NCBI GenBank assembly: GCA_946886405.1
Contig: CAMPIO010000052.1
Span: 1-25,576 of the forward strand
Reading direction: 5' to 3'
DNA length: 25,576 nt
Source: an uncultured Pseudoxanthomonas sp.
GTDB taxonomy: Bacteria; Pseudomonadota; Gammaproteobacteria; Xanthomonadales; Xanthomonadaceae
Below, piece after piece: positions 8,202 to 15,187 of this stretch. The position numbers and the translations under genes were made by a program. The first letter of the stretch is position 1. The number at the start of each line of letters is the position of its first letter. The notes beneath the pieces were generated by a model. The model did no database searches and was not told the origin of the DNA. It was given only the letters and a program-made list of their open reading frames with translations.

Positions 8202-9287
8202 TCAGCTCCCTATTGTCTGCGAGGTTTCGAAGGGCAGGCGCAGCGTGACCTCGATGCCGCGTTCGCGATTGCGCACGGAGAAGCCGCTGGCATCTCCGTA
8301 CAGCACACTCAGGCGTTCGCGGGTGTTGCGCAGGCCCACGCCCTTGCCGGGTGGCAATTCCGTGCCCTCGAGGCTGCCGCAGCCGGGGCCGTCATCGGAG
8401 ACGCGCAGCACCAGGTGGCCGCCGTCGCGTTCGGCTTCGATACGCAACAGGCCGCCGGCCACCTGCTTGGCGACGGCGTACTTGATGGCGTTCTCCACCA
8501 GCGGCTGCAGCAGCAGGCTCGGCAGCAACGCGCGCCAGCAGTCCTCGTCGATGGCGGTCTCGATGCGCAGGCGTTCGGCGAAGCGGATCTTCTCGATGTC
8601 CAGATAGAGCGTCAACGCATCGAGTTCCTGCCGCAGCGTGACCCGCTGCATCGGGTCGTTGTCCAGCGAGTGGCGCAGGAACGACGACAGCCCCTGCACC
8701 ATGCGGTTGGCGGTGGCGTTGTCGCGATCGAGGATCAGCGTGGAAATGGCATTGAGCGTGTTGAACAGGAAGTGCGGATTGAGCTGATAGCGCAGCATCT
8801 TCAGCTGGGCCTGGTGCGCCATGCTGCGCGCGGCGAGCGTGCGCCGCGCCTCGTCCTGGAACTGGCGGTAGTACTTGATGCCGAGGTACAGCCCCACCCA
8901 GGCGAGCACGACGTAGATGTAACCCAGCGAATGCGCCACGAACTCCAGATGGTTCGTGGGCGCGCAGTTCTCGCAGAAGCGCAGCATGACCGCGCGGCTG
9001 GTCAGGTTCATCACCGTGGAGGCGGCCAGCATCGGCAGGACCATGGCGGCGGCGAGCTGTCCGGGCTTCAGTCGCCAGCACGCACGCAACAGCTGGCGCA
9101 GGATCGCCGTGGCGGCAAATCCCGTGCATGCCGCCGTGAACGGCACGATCCAGTAGCCGGTGGGCTTGCCGTAGGCGATCGCCTGCAGCGAACCGAGCGC
9201 GAAGTACGCCAGCCAGCCGCCTGTCTGGAGGCTCCAGAAGGCCTGATGCCGTGGAAGATCGAGGGGATGGGCCGATGTGATGGCCAT
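8202..9287 (-). CDS. LytS-family membrane sensor histidine kinase
   Basis: Partner kinase of the LytTR regulator, 361 aa from ATG 9287. Residues about 13-140 hold roughly four hydrophobic segments and no large periplasmic domain. The His_kinase domain follows, with the H-box motif LNPHFLFNTLNAIS (phosphoacceptor His172), the N-box QPLVENAIKYAV (Asn267), and the glycine-rich DDGPGCG (298-304) and GKGVGLRNTRERL motifs. An upstream in-frame extension to 9428 exists but lacks the hydrophobic start expected and overlaps the end of the next gene, so I chose 9287; the ribosome site is weak. A CENC pair at 105-108, in a loop between membrane helices, could sense metal or redox state. The stimulus is unknown. 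Confidence 0.92.
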   Translation of the reverse strand: MAITSAHPLDLPRHQAFWSLQTGGWLAYFALGSLQAIAYGKPTGYWIVPFTAACTGFAATAILRQLLRACWRLKPGQLAAAMVLPMLAASTVMNLTSRAVMLRFCENCAPTNHLEFVAHSLGYIYVVLAWVGLYLGIKYYRQFQDEARRTLAARSMAHQAQLKMLRYQLNPHFLFNTLNAISTLILDRDNATANRMVQGLSSFLRHSLDNDPMQRVTLRQELDALTLYLDIEKIRFAERLRIETAIDEDCWRALLPSLLLQPLVENAIKYAVAKQVAGGLLRIEAERDGGHLVLRVSDDGPGCGSLEGTELPPGKGVGLRNTRERLSVLYGDASGFSVRNRERGIEVTLRLPFETSQTIGS

Positions 9288-9393
9288 GGCGGGCTCGTGA
9301 AGACACAGGTGGCGCCATGCTAATGCCATGCCTGTCCGCGTGCCGCACGGTTCATCGGACGCGTCGCACGCCCTGGCGCATGTGGGATCGGGA

Positions 9394-10038
9394 TCAACCC
9401 AGTGGGCCGGGCGGTTCCCCCTCGCCACCCGATTGCAACGCCACCGGCAGGTGCCAGCCGTAGGTCACCGCCATCATGCGCAAGCCGAAGCAGAGCCCTG
9501 CGCCGACCAGGGCGCACGGCAGCGCGGGAAGCGAAAGCCAGTGGCCCAATGCCACCACGAGGGCGCCGGCCAACGCCGCCACGGCGTACAACTCCGCACG
9601 CAGCACCAGCGGGACCTGCGCCAGCAGCACGTCGCGGGCAATACCGCCACCGATGCCGGTCAGCATGCCCATCGCGGCGGCCATGGGCGGGGAGATGCCG
9701 TATTCCAGTGCCTTCTGCGTGCCGGCCACCGCGAACAACGCCAGGCCCATCGCATCGAACATGCGCACGGGGTGGTGGAGTTTCTCGATCAACGGAGCAC
9801 GGAAGAACGTCACGATGCCTGCCGCGAGCGATGTCACCGGATAGCGCCAGTCGCTGAGCGCCGCCGGTGGGGTAGCGCCGATCAGCAGGTCGCGCGTGAT
9901 GCCACCGGCCGTTGCTGCCGCGAATGACAGCACCAGGACACCGAAAATATCCAGACGCCGACGCACACCCAGCATGGCGCCGCTGAGCGCGAACACGAAC
10001 GTGCCGACCAGATCGAGGATGAGGACCAGGGTTTCCAT
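9394..10038 (-). CDS. TRIC/UPF0126-family membrane channel protein (YadS-like)
   Basis: Inner-membrane protein of 214 aa made of two homologous three-helix repeats. Each repeat carries the family's glycine-rich signature: AGGITRDLL in the first half and GGGIARDVLL in the second. Members of this family resemble trimeric intracellular cation channels; the bacterial physiological role is poorly defined. ATG at 10038 gives METLVLILDLVG; an alternative ATG three codons upstream (10047) is possible. The gene starts 32 bp after the carboxymuconolactone decarboxylase gene on the same strand, so it may belong to the ECF41-controlled transcript. That link is inferred from spacing only. Confidence 0.9.
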   Translation of the reverse strand: METLVLILDLVGTFVFALSGAMLGVRRRLDIFGVLVLSFAAATAGGITRDLLIGATPPAALSDWRYPVTSLAAGIVTFFRAPLIEKLHHPVRMFDAMGLALFAVAGTQKALEYGISPPMAAAMGMLTGIGGGIARDVLLAQVPLVLRAELYAVAALAGALVVALGHWLSLPALPCALVGAGLCFGLRMMAVTYGWHLPVALQSGGEGEPPGPLG

Positions 10039-10070
10039 GGCCCCCATTGTGCCGCGTCGTCGGCCCGGGG

Positions 10071-10517
10071 TCAGGGCAGGATCGGCTGCATGCCCACGCC
10101 CAGGCGGTTCCACGCGTTGATGGTGGCGACGGCCATCGTCAGTTCGGCGATGCCGTGCTCGTCGAAATGGTCTTTCAGCGCTTCGTACGTCGCATCGGCG
10201 GGCGCGCCCGAGGGCAGGGTGGTCAACGCCTCGGCCCAGGCAAGCGCGGCGCTTTCGCGGGCGTCGAAGAAGCGGCTGTCGCGCCAGCCGGCCAGCGTGT
10301 CCAGCTTGCGAGGCTCCACACCGGCCTTGCGCAGCGCGCCGCCGTGCATGTCCATGCAGTAGGCGCAACCGTTGATCTGGGAAACACGCAAGAAGACCAG
10401 TTCGAGGAACTCCTTGCCCAGCGCGCCGTTGTGCAGGGCGGTGCTGGCGGCGTAAAGGCTGCGGAACGCTTCGGGGACGTGCTTGGGATAGTCGACGCGA
10501 TGGAACTTCTGGCTCAT
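10071..10517 (-). CDS. Carboxymuconolactone decarboxylase / AhpD-like protein
   Basis: Small helical protein of 148 aa from the CMD/AhpD superfamily. The redox-active motif CAYCMDMH gives Cys51, Cys54 and His58, as in AhpD-type alkylhydroperoxidases, which points to thiol-dependent peroxide reduction rather than ring-cleavage chemistry. The start at 10517 is supported by GGAAG 7 nt upstream. CMD-family genes are the characteristic neighbours and targets of ECF41 sigma factors, and a TGTCACG-N16-CGTC element lies 44 nt upstream, inside the 3' end of the sigma gene. The true substrate is unknown. Confidence 0.93.
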   Translation of the reverse strand: MSQKFHRVDYPKHVPEAFRSLYAASTALHNGALGKEFLELVFLRVSQINGCAYCMDMHGGALRKAGVEPRKLDTLAGWRDSRFFDARESAALAWAEALTTLPSGAPADATYEALKDHFDEHGIAELTMAVATINAWNRLGVGMQPILP

Positions 10518-10531
10518 GGCAGGGCTTCCGT

Positions 10532-10550
10532 GGCGGCCACCGTGGCCGCC
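10532..10550 (-). promoter_or_regulatory. Leader hairpin before the CMD gene
   Basis: Between the sigma gene stop and the CMD ribosome site lies a perfect inverted repeat, GGCGGCCAC-G-GTGGCCGCC on the transcribed strand. Its end is 2 nt from the GGAAG Shine-Dalgarno. It could be a leader structure that modulates translation, a sigma-gene transcript end, or an operator. It has no U-tract. Confidence 0.45.
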
Positions 10551-10554
10551 TTCA

Positions 10555-11442
10555 CTACCAGGACGCGCCACCGTCCTTCGCCGTGACAGCCGTGCCCAAC
10601 TTGTCCGGATTGGCGACGGTGAACAGCTCGCTGATGCGTTCGCCATCGCTCACCGCCACCATCACCGCCGCCAGCGTGCCGTCGCGGTAACGCAGGATGG
10701 CGGGCTCGCCGTTGACGGTCCCCATGCGCCAGGTGATCGCCGGATCCTGTCGGCGATACGCCGCCCAGAACAGCCGCGCGATCCGTACCGCGCCCAGCAG
10801 CGGACGAATGACCGCCACGGCTTTGCCGCCGCCGTCGGAGACCAGTTGCGCGTCCTCGCGCAGCAGGGCGGTGATAGCGGACTGGTCGCCGCGTTGCGCG
10901 GCCTGCATGAAACGCTCCAGCAGGCGGCGGTGGTTCTCGCGGGGAACGTCGAAGCGCGGCCGGCCCGCCTGCACGCGTTCGCGCGCGCGATGGACCATCT
11001 GCCGGCAGTTGGCCTCGCTCTGGCCCAGCAGCGGCGCGATCTGCGCGTAGTCGTAGTCGAAGGCCTCCTTCAGCAGGAAGGCCGCGCGCTCTTCCGGGCC
11101 CAGCCGTTCCAGCACGGCGAGGAAGGCCAGCGAGACCTGCTCGGCGACCTCGGCGGAATGCTCGGGGGTCGGAGACTCGTCGATCTCCGAGGGGGCGGGA
11201 AGCCATGGCCCGGTGTAGTGCTCGCGCTGCATGCGTGCGGCGCGGAGGCGGTCGATGCCCAGTCGCGTGGCGGCGGTGACCAGCCAGGCCTCCGGGTCGC
11301 GGATGCCGGTCCTGTCGACCTGCTGCCAGCGCAGCCAGGTGTCCTGGACCACATCTTCCGCGTCGCTGCGGCTGCCGAGCAGGCGATAGGAAAGCCCGAA
11401 CAGGCGGGAGCGGTGGGTTTCGAAGGTGTTCTCGGCGTTCAT
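10555..11442 (-). CDS. ECF41-type RNA polymerase sigma factor with SnoaL-like C-terminal domain
   Basis: Extracytoplasmic-function sigma factor (295 aa) of the ECF41/SigJ group. Sigma-70 region 2 spans about 7-72 (RLFGLSYRLLGSRSDAEDVV) and region 4 about 105-157 (LERLGPEERAAFLLKE). Instead of a separate anti-sigma factor it carries a SnoaL/NTF2-like C-terminal domain (about 170-285), known in this group to control sigma activity. The three ECF41 hallmark motifs are present: WLPAP at 80-84 (family WLPEP), DGGGK at 203-207 and NPDKL at 278-282. Its own start is preceded by TGTCACG-N16-CGTC, implying autoregulation. The next gene is the expected CMD-family partner. The inducing signal is unknown. 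Confidence 0.95.
   Translation of the reverse strand: MNAENTFETHRSRLFGLSYRLLGSRSDAEDVVQDTWLRWQQVDRTGIRDPEAWLVTAATRLGIDRLRAARMQREHYTGPWLPAPSEIDESPTPEHSAEVAEQVSLAFLAVLERLGPEERAAFLLKEAFDYDYAQIAPLLGQSEANCRQMVHRARERVQAGRPRFDVPRENHRRLLERFMQAAQRGDQSAITALLREDAQLVSDGGGKAVAVIRPLLGAVRIARLFWAAYRRQDPAITWRMGTVNGEPAILRYRDGTLAAVMVAVSDGERISELFTVANPDKLGTAVTAKDGGASW
10562..10588 (-). promoter_or_regulatory. ECF41-type promoter for the CMD gene, inside sigma gene 3' end
   Basis: On the minus strand TGTCACG (10588-10582) is followed by exactly 16 nt and then CGTC (10565-10562). This matches the ECF41 target consensus TGTCACA-N16-CGTC with one mismatch. It lies entirely within the last codons of the sigma gene and 44 nt before the CMD ATG. 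Confidence 0.8.
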
Positions 11443-11451
11443 GCGACCAAA

Positions 11452-11478
11452 GACGGGCGAGGGCGCGGATCCGTGACA
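11452..11478 (-). promoter_or_regulatory. ECF41-type autoregulatory promoter of the sigma gene
   Basis: On the minus strand TGTCACG (11478-11472), a 16-nt spacer and CGTC (11455-11452) lie just upstream of the sigma ATG at 11442. Both half-sites and the spacing equal those of the CMD promoter. Only 9 nt separate CGTC from ATG, so the transcript would be leaderless or nearly so. Confidence 0.8.
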
Positions 11479-11502
11479 GCCAGGCGGGGTGTCACTTTGG
11501 CC

Positions 11503-11508
11503 TAAAAT
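11503..11508 (+). promoter_or_regulatory. Candidate -10 box for fumarase
   Basis: TAAAAT lies 47 nt upstream of the fumarase ATG. No good -35 hexamer is present at 16-18 nt. It is the best vegetative-promoter candidate in the 113-bp divergent gap. Confidence 0.3.
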
Positions 11509-11555
11509 GACGGCTTCCGCCCGCGACCCACCGGCAGCTCCGGCATTCCGCTCCC

Positions 11556-13073
11556 ATGACCTCGATCAAGCAAGAAGACCTCATCCAGTCCATCGCCGAT
11601 GGTCTGCAATACATCAGCTACTACCACCCGGTCGACTACATCCAGAACCTCGCCGCTGCCTACGAGCGCGAGGAATCGCCGGCCGCGAAGGACGCCATCG
11701 CGCAGATCCTGATCAATTCGCGCATGTGCGCCGAAGGCCACCGCCCGATCTGCCAGGACACCGGCATCGTCACGGTGTTCCTCGAGATCGGCATGGACGT
11801 GCGCTGGGACGACGCCACCATGGGTGTCGAAGACATGGTCCACGAGGGCGTGCGCCGCGCCTACAACCACCCGGACAACAAGCTGCGCGCCAGCGTGCTG
11901 GCCGACCCGGCCGGCAAGCGCACCAACACCAAGGACAACACGCCGGGCGTGGTGAACGTCAAGGTCGTGCCGGGCAACACCGTCGACGTGATCGTCGCCG
12001 CAAAGGGCGGCGGTTCGGAAGCGAAGTCGAAGTTCGCCATGCTCAACCCCTCCGACTCCATCGTCGACTGGGTGCTGAAGACCGTGCCGACGATGGGCGC
12101 CGGTTGGTGTCCGCCGGGCATGCTTGGCATCGGCATCGGCGGCACCGCCGAGAAGGCGATGCTGCTGGCGAAGGAATCGCTGATGGAGGCCATCGACATC
12201 ACCGACCTGCAGGCGCGTGGCGCGTCCAACCGTGCCGAGGAACTGCGCCTGGAGCTGTACGAGAAGGTCAACGCACTCGGCATCGGCGCGCAGGGCCTGG
12301 GTGGCCTGACCACGGTGCTCGACATCAAGGTGAAGGACTACCCGACCCATGCGGCGAACCTGCCGGTGGCGATGATCCCGAACTGCGCTGCCACCCGCCA
12401 TGCGCACTTCACCCTCGACGGCAGCGGCCCGGTGATGCTGGACCCGCCGTCGCTGGAAGACTGGCCGGAGCTGACTTACGACGCATCGAAGGGCCGTCGC
12501 GTCGATCTCGACACGCTGACGCCCGCCGATGTCGCCAGCTGGAAGCCGGGCGAGGTGCTGCTGCTCAACGGCAAGCTGCTGACCGGCCGCGATGCCGCGC
12601 ACAAGCGCATGGTCGACATGCTCAACAAGGGCGAGCCGCTGCCGGTCGATCTGAAAGGCCGCTTCATCTACTACGTCGGCCCGGTCGATCCGGTGCGCGA
12701 TGAGGTCGTCGGCCCCGCCGGTCCGACCACCGCCACGCGCATGGACAAGTTCACCGAGCAGGTGCTGGCGCAGACCGGCCTGCTGGGCATGGTCGGCAAG
12801 GCCGAACGGGGTCCCACCGCCATCGAGGCGATCCGCAAGCACCAATCCGCCTATCTGATGGCGGTCGGTGGTGCGGCTTACCTGGTGTCCAAGGCCATCA
12901 AGGCGGCGAAGGTGGTCGGTTTCGCCGACCTGGGCATGGAAGCGATCTACGAGTTCACCGTGCAGGACATGCCGGTGACGGTGGCCGTCGATTCGCAGGG
13001 TACCTCGGTGCACAACACCGGCCCGAGGGAATGGCAGGCGCGGATCGGGAAGATTCCGGTGGTGGTGGCGTAA
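11556..13073 (+). CDS. Fumarate hydratase, class I (iron-sulfur)
   Basis: Tricarboxylic-acid-cycle enzyme that interconverts fumarate and malate with an oxygen-sensitive [4Fe-4S] cluster, 505 aa. The N-terminal fumerase domain (about 10-285) supplies probable cluster ligands Cys66 (ICQDTG), Cys185 (GAGWCPPG) and Cys277 (PNCAATRH), spaced as in FumA-type enzymes. The C-terminal domain runs from about 290 to 500, with PAGPTTATRMD and DSQGTSVHNTGP. ATG 11556 gives the usual N-terminus (MTSIKQEDLIQSIAD), although no Shine-Dalgarno is obvious. The gene is divergent from the ECF41 sigma gene. FumA/FumB-type and single-chain class I enzymes are not distinguished by name here. Confidence 0.97.
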   Translation: MTSIKQEDLIQSIADGLQYISYYHPVDYIQNLAAAYEREESPAAKDAIAQILINSRMCAEGHRPICQDTGIVTVFLEIGMDVRWDDATMGVEDMVHEGVRRAYNHPDNKLRASVLADPAGKRTNTKDNTPGVVNVKVVPGNTVDVIVAAKGGGSEAKSKFAMLNPSDSIVDWVLKTVPTMGAGWCPPGMLGIGIGGTAEKAMLLAKESLMEAIDITDLQARGASNRAEELRLELYEKVNALGIGAQGLGGLTTVLDIKVKDYPTHAANLPVAMIPNCAATRHAHFTLDGSGPVMLDPPSLEDWPELTYDASKGRRVDLDTLTPADVASWKPGEVLLLNGKLLTGRDAAHKRMVDMLNKGEPLPVDLKGRFIYYVGPVDPVRDEVVGPAGPTTATRMDKFTEQVLAQTGLLGMVGKAERGPTAIEAIRKHQSAYLMAVGGAAYLVSKAIKAAKVVGFADLGMEAIYEFTVQDMPVTVAVDSQGTSVHNTGPREWQARIGKIPVVVA

Positions 13074-13080
13074 GTGCTGT

Positions 13081-13201
13081 TCCCTTCTCCCTGCGGGAGA
13101 AGGTGCCCGTAGGGCGGATGAGGGTAGGGCGCAGCCATGATGCTCGGGCATCCGGACTTGCGTTTGCCCTCGCCCCAACCCCTCTCCCGCAGGGAGAGGG
13201 G
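13081..13201. repeat. Intergenic repeat with paired inverted hairpins
   Basis: Two hairpins flank this element: CCTTCTCCC-TGC-GGGAGAAGG (13083-13103) and CCCCTCTCCC-GCA-GGGAGAGGGG (13179-13201). Each is close to the reverse complement of the other, and the inner flanks also mirror (AGGGTAGGGCG against CGCCCCAACCCC), so the unit is an imperfect inverted pair. Similar sequences recur in xanthomonad intergenic regions as far as I recall. It fills the fumarase-GST gap and may act as a terminator of the fumarase transcript. Confidence 0.65.
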
Positions 13202-13223
13202 CTTTGACTCCAGGAGCCACTGC

Positions 13224-13859
13224 ATGTCCACGACCCTCTACTACTCCCGCAGCACCGCGAGCCTGGTCGTTCATTGGCTGCTGATCGAACTCGGCATTCC
13301 GCACGAGCTACATGAGTTGGACTTCGACAAGCGCGACCAGAAATCGGACGATTACCTGAAGCTCAATGCCGCCGGCGTGGTGCCGACGCTGGTGATGGAC
13401 GGACAGGTGATCACCGAGACCGCCGCGATCCTGATGCACCTCGCGGATACGCACCCGCGCGCGGAACTCGCGCCGGCAGTGGCCACCACGCAGCGCGCGC
13501 AGTACTACCGCTGGATGCTGTTCTGCGCCAATACGCTGATGCCGGCGTATCGCGCGTGGTTCTATTCGGACGAAATCGCGGGCGAGGCCAACAGCCAGGC
13601 CACGCAGGATCACGCACGGGCCAAGCTGGAAAAGGCGTGGACCCAGGTCGCCGACCACCTGGAAGCGCAGGGTCCGTACCTGCTCGGCGCGCAACGCAGT
13701 GCGGCCGATTTCCTGCTGACGATGCTGATGCGCTGGTCGCGCAACATGCCGAAGCCGACGGATACCTGGCCTGTGCTGCAGGCCTACGCGCAGCGCATGA
13801 AGGCGTTGCCGAGCTTCAGGGAAGTCTATGCGCGGGAAGGGCTGACGGATTGGACGTGA
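13224..13859 (+). CDS. Glutathione S-transferase family protein
   Basis: Cytosolic GST-fold protein of 211 aa. The thioredoxin-like N-terminal domain (about 1-80) begins MSTTLYYSRSTASLVVHWLL and contains the cis-Pro loop AGVVPTLVMDG and the glutathione-binding ETAAILMHLAD. An all-helical C-terminal domain (about 90-205) includes LLGAQRSAADFLL. The start at 13224 is chosen because AGGAG lies 7 nt upstream; a longer in-frame reading from 13137 would translate the intergenic repeat. The electrophilic substrate is unknown. It shares strand with fumarase, but the repeat between them suggests separate transcription. Confidence 0.92.
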   Translation: MSTTLYYSRSTASLVVHWLLIELGIPHELHELDFDKRDQKSDDYLKLNAAGVVPTLVMDGQVITETAAILMHLADTHPRAELAPAVATTQRAQYYRWMLFCANTLMPAYRAWFYSDEIAGEANSQATQDHARAKLEKAWTQVADHLEAQGPYLLGAQRSAADFLLTMLMRWSRNMPKPTDTWPVLQAYAQRMKALPSFREVYAREGLTDWT

Positions 13860-13873
13860 CGGCATGCAGCCGT

Positions 13874-14017
13874 TTGTAGGAGCGACGTAAGTCGCGACCG
13901 CGGACTGGAGATGGTGTTGAACCCAAGGCTGCCGTTGGACCATGGCTGACACGCATCGCATGGAGTGGCATTTCCACCCGTCTCGGCGTGCGGTCGCGAC
14001 TTACGTCGCTCCTACAA
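13874..14017. repeat. BIME-like pair of inverted REP units (second copy)
   Basis: The 28-nt unit at 13874-13901 (beginning TTGTAGGAGCGACGTAAGTC) is perfectly inverted at 13990-14017. It has the same GTAG head and GCGAC/GTCGC stem as the 7209-7347 pair, but the tetraloop is GTAA instead of GTCA. Both units of this pair share the change, so the halves are co-inherited or homogenised. It lies between convergent genes (GST and the desaturase-like hydroxylase). Confidence 0.85.
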
Positions 14018-14033
14018 GGAGCGCTGGGATCGC

Positions 14034-15143
14034 TCAGTCCACGTACTCGTCGAACTTCTTCCCGCCCTGGAACGGCATCAGGTGCTGGCGCACGATGCCG
14101 CGCGGCACCGTCTCCAGCTTCATCACCCCGTATTCCTCGGGCCAGTCTTCCTGCTTCGGCGGCAGCTTGAACGTGCCCATCAGCATGTCCACCAGCGGCA
14201 GGTGGATGGCGTAGTTCACGTCCAGGTAGTCCTTGTGCCGCGCGTGATGCCAGTGGTGGTAACGCGGCAGTACCAGCAGGTATTCCAGCACGCCGAAGCG
14301 GAGGCCGAGGTTGGCATGCGCCAGCACCGCCTGCAGGCCGACCAGGATCACGTACGCATTCACCGCCGGCGTCGAGAAGCCCAGCACCAGCAGCGGCAGC
14401 AGCACCGCACTGCGGGTCAGCACGATCTCGACGATGTGGATGCGCGAACCCGCCAGCCAATCCATCTCGCGGCTGGAGTGGTGCACGGCATGGAAGCGCC
14501 AGAGCCACGGAATGTTGTGGTACGCGCGATGCAGGAGGGCCTGCGCCAGGTCGGCCACGAACACGGCGATCAGGAATTGCGCCCACACCGGCAGCGACTG
14601 GATGGCGTCTTTCAGCGCCGGAAATGCGGCCAGCCCGGCGATCGTCGAGGTCGATGCCGTCACCAGGATCAGGATGAACTGCACCAGCATGTGGCTCATG
14701 AAGAAGTAGGTGACGTCGGTGCGCCAGCCTTGGCGAAGCGGCGAGATCCGGCGCTTGCCGAGGTAGTGCTCGAGCGGCACGAACACCAGCGCCGAGAAGA
14801 AAAGCGAGATGACGAACCAGTCCAGCCCCAGCGAATACGGTGTCTTGCCGATGGCATCGAACTGCACGTTGGTGCCACCCAGCAATACGGCGAGCGTGGC
14901 GCTGCCGACACCCACCAGTGCAATGCGCTTGTTGCGGTCGCGCAGGATCGCCCAGGTGCCCATGGCGAACGCCGCTGCCAGGCCGACCAGCAGCAGGTGG
15001 CGGGCGAACTGTTCGTTGTAGGCCGCGCGGAATTCCTTGCTCGTCAGCAGTTCCGGAAAATGGAAGCAGGCCACGGCCATCAGGCTGAGCAGGCCCAGCA
15101 GGGCAGAGGAATAGGCGAAGAACGAGCGGCGTTGGCGTGACAT
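14034..15143 (-). CDS. Sterol desaturase / fatty acid hydroxylase superfamily membrane protein
   Basis: Integral membrane di-iron oxygenase-like protein, 369 aa, with several hydrophobic segments. The eight-histidine cluster of the superfamily is visible: HRAYH (205-209), HAVHH (218-222), His276 in LAHANLG, and HHWHHARH (296-303). The superfamily hydroxylates or desaturates lipids using O2; the bacterial substrate is not predictable and could be a fatty acyl, hopanoid or sterol-like lipid. It starts 44 bp after the arsenate reductase gene on the same strand and may belong to a phospholipase-reductase-hydroxylase transcript. The gene ends just before the second BIME. Confidence 0.92.
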   Translation of the reverse strand: MSRQRRSFFAYSSALLGLLSLMAVACFHFPELLTSKEFRAAYNEQFARHLLLVGLAAAFAMGTWAILRDRNKRIALVGVGSATLAVLLGGTNVQFDAIGKTPYSLGLDWFVISLFFSALVFVPLEHYLGKRRISPLRQGWRTDVTYFFMSHMLVQFILILVTASTSTIAGLAAFPALKDAIQSLPVWAQFLIAVFVADLAQALLHRAYHNIPWLWRFHAVHHSSREMDWLAGSRIHIVEIVLTRSAVLLPLLVLGFSTPAVNAYVILVGLQAVLAHANLGLRFGVLEYLLVLPRYHHWHHARHKDYLDVNYAIHLPLVDMLMGTFKLPPKQEDWPEEYGVMKLETVPRGIVRQHLMPFQGGKKFDEYVD

Positions 15144-15187
15144 GGAGCGTCCTGGCAGGCGATGCGATTCCTGCGCAGGATCTTACG

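Noticed and set aside
7788..9323. 511-codon open frame opposite the kinase and regulator
   Set aside because: Antisense to two well-supported genes and low-complexity in composition.
9288..9428. N-terminal extension of the sensor kinase
   Set aside because: It would overlap the TRIC gene end, and the family's hydrophobic start is at 9287.
11488..11520. TGTCACT on the + strand considered as a third ECF41 site driving fumarase
   Set aside because: No CGTC follows at 16 nt; the sequence there is GCTT.
13137..13223. Upstream start for the GST gene
   Set aside because: The added residues translate the intergenic repeat, and the AGGAG site fits ATG 13224.
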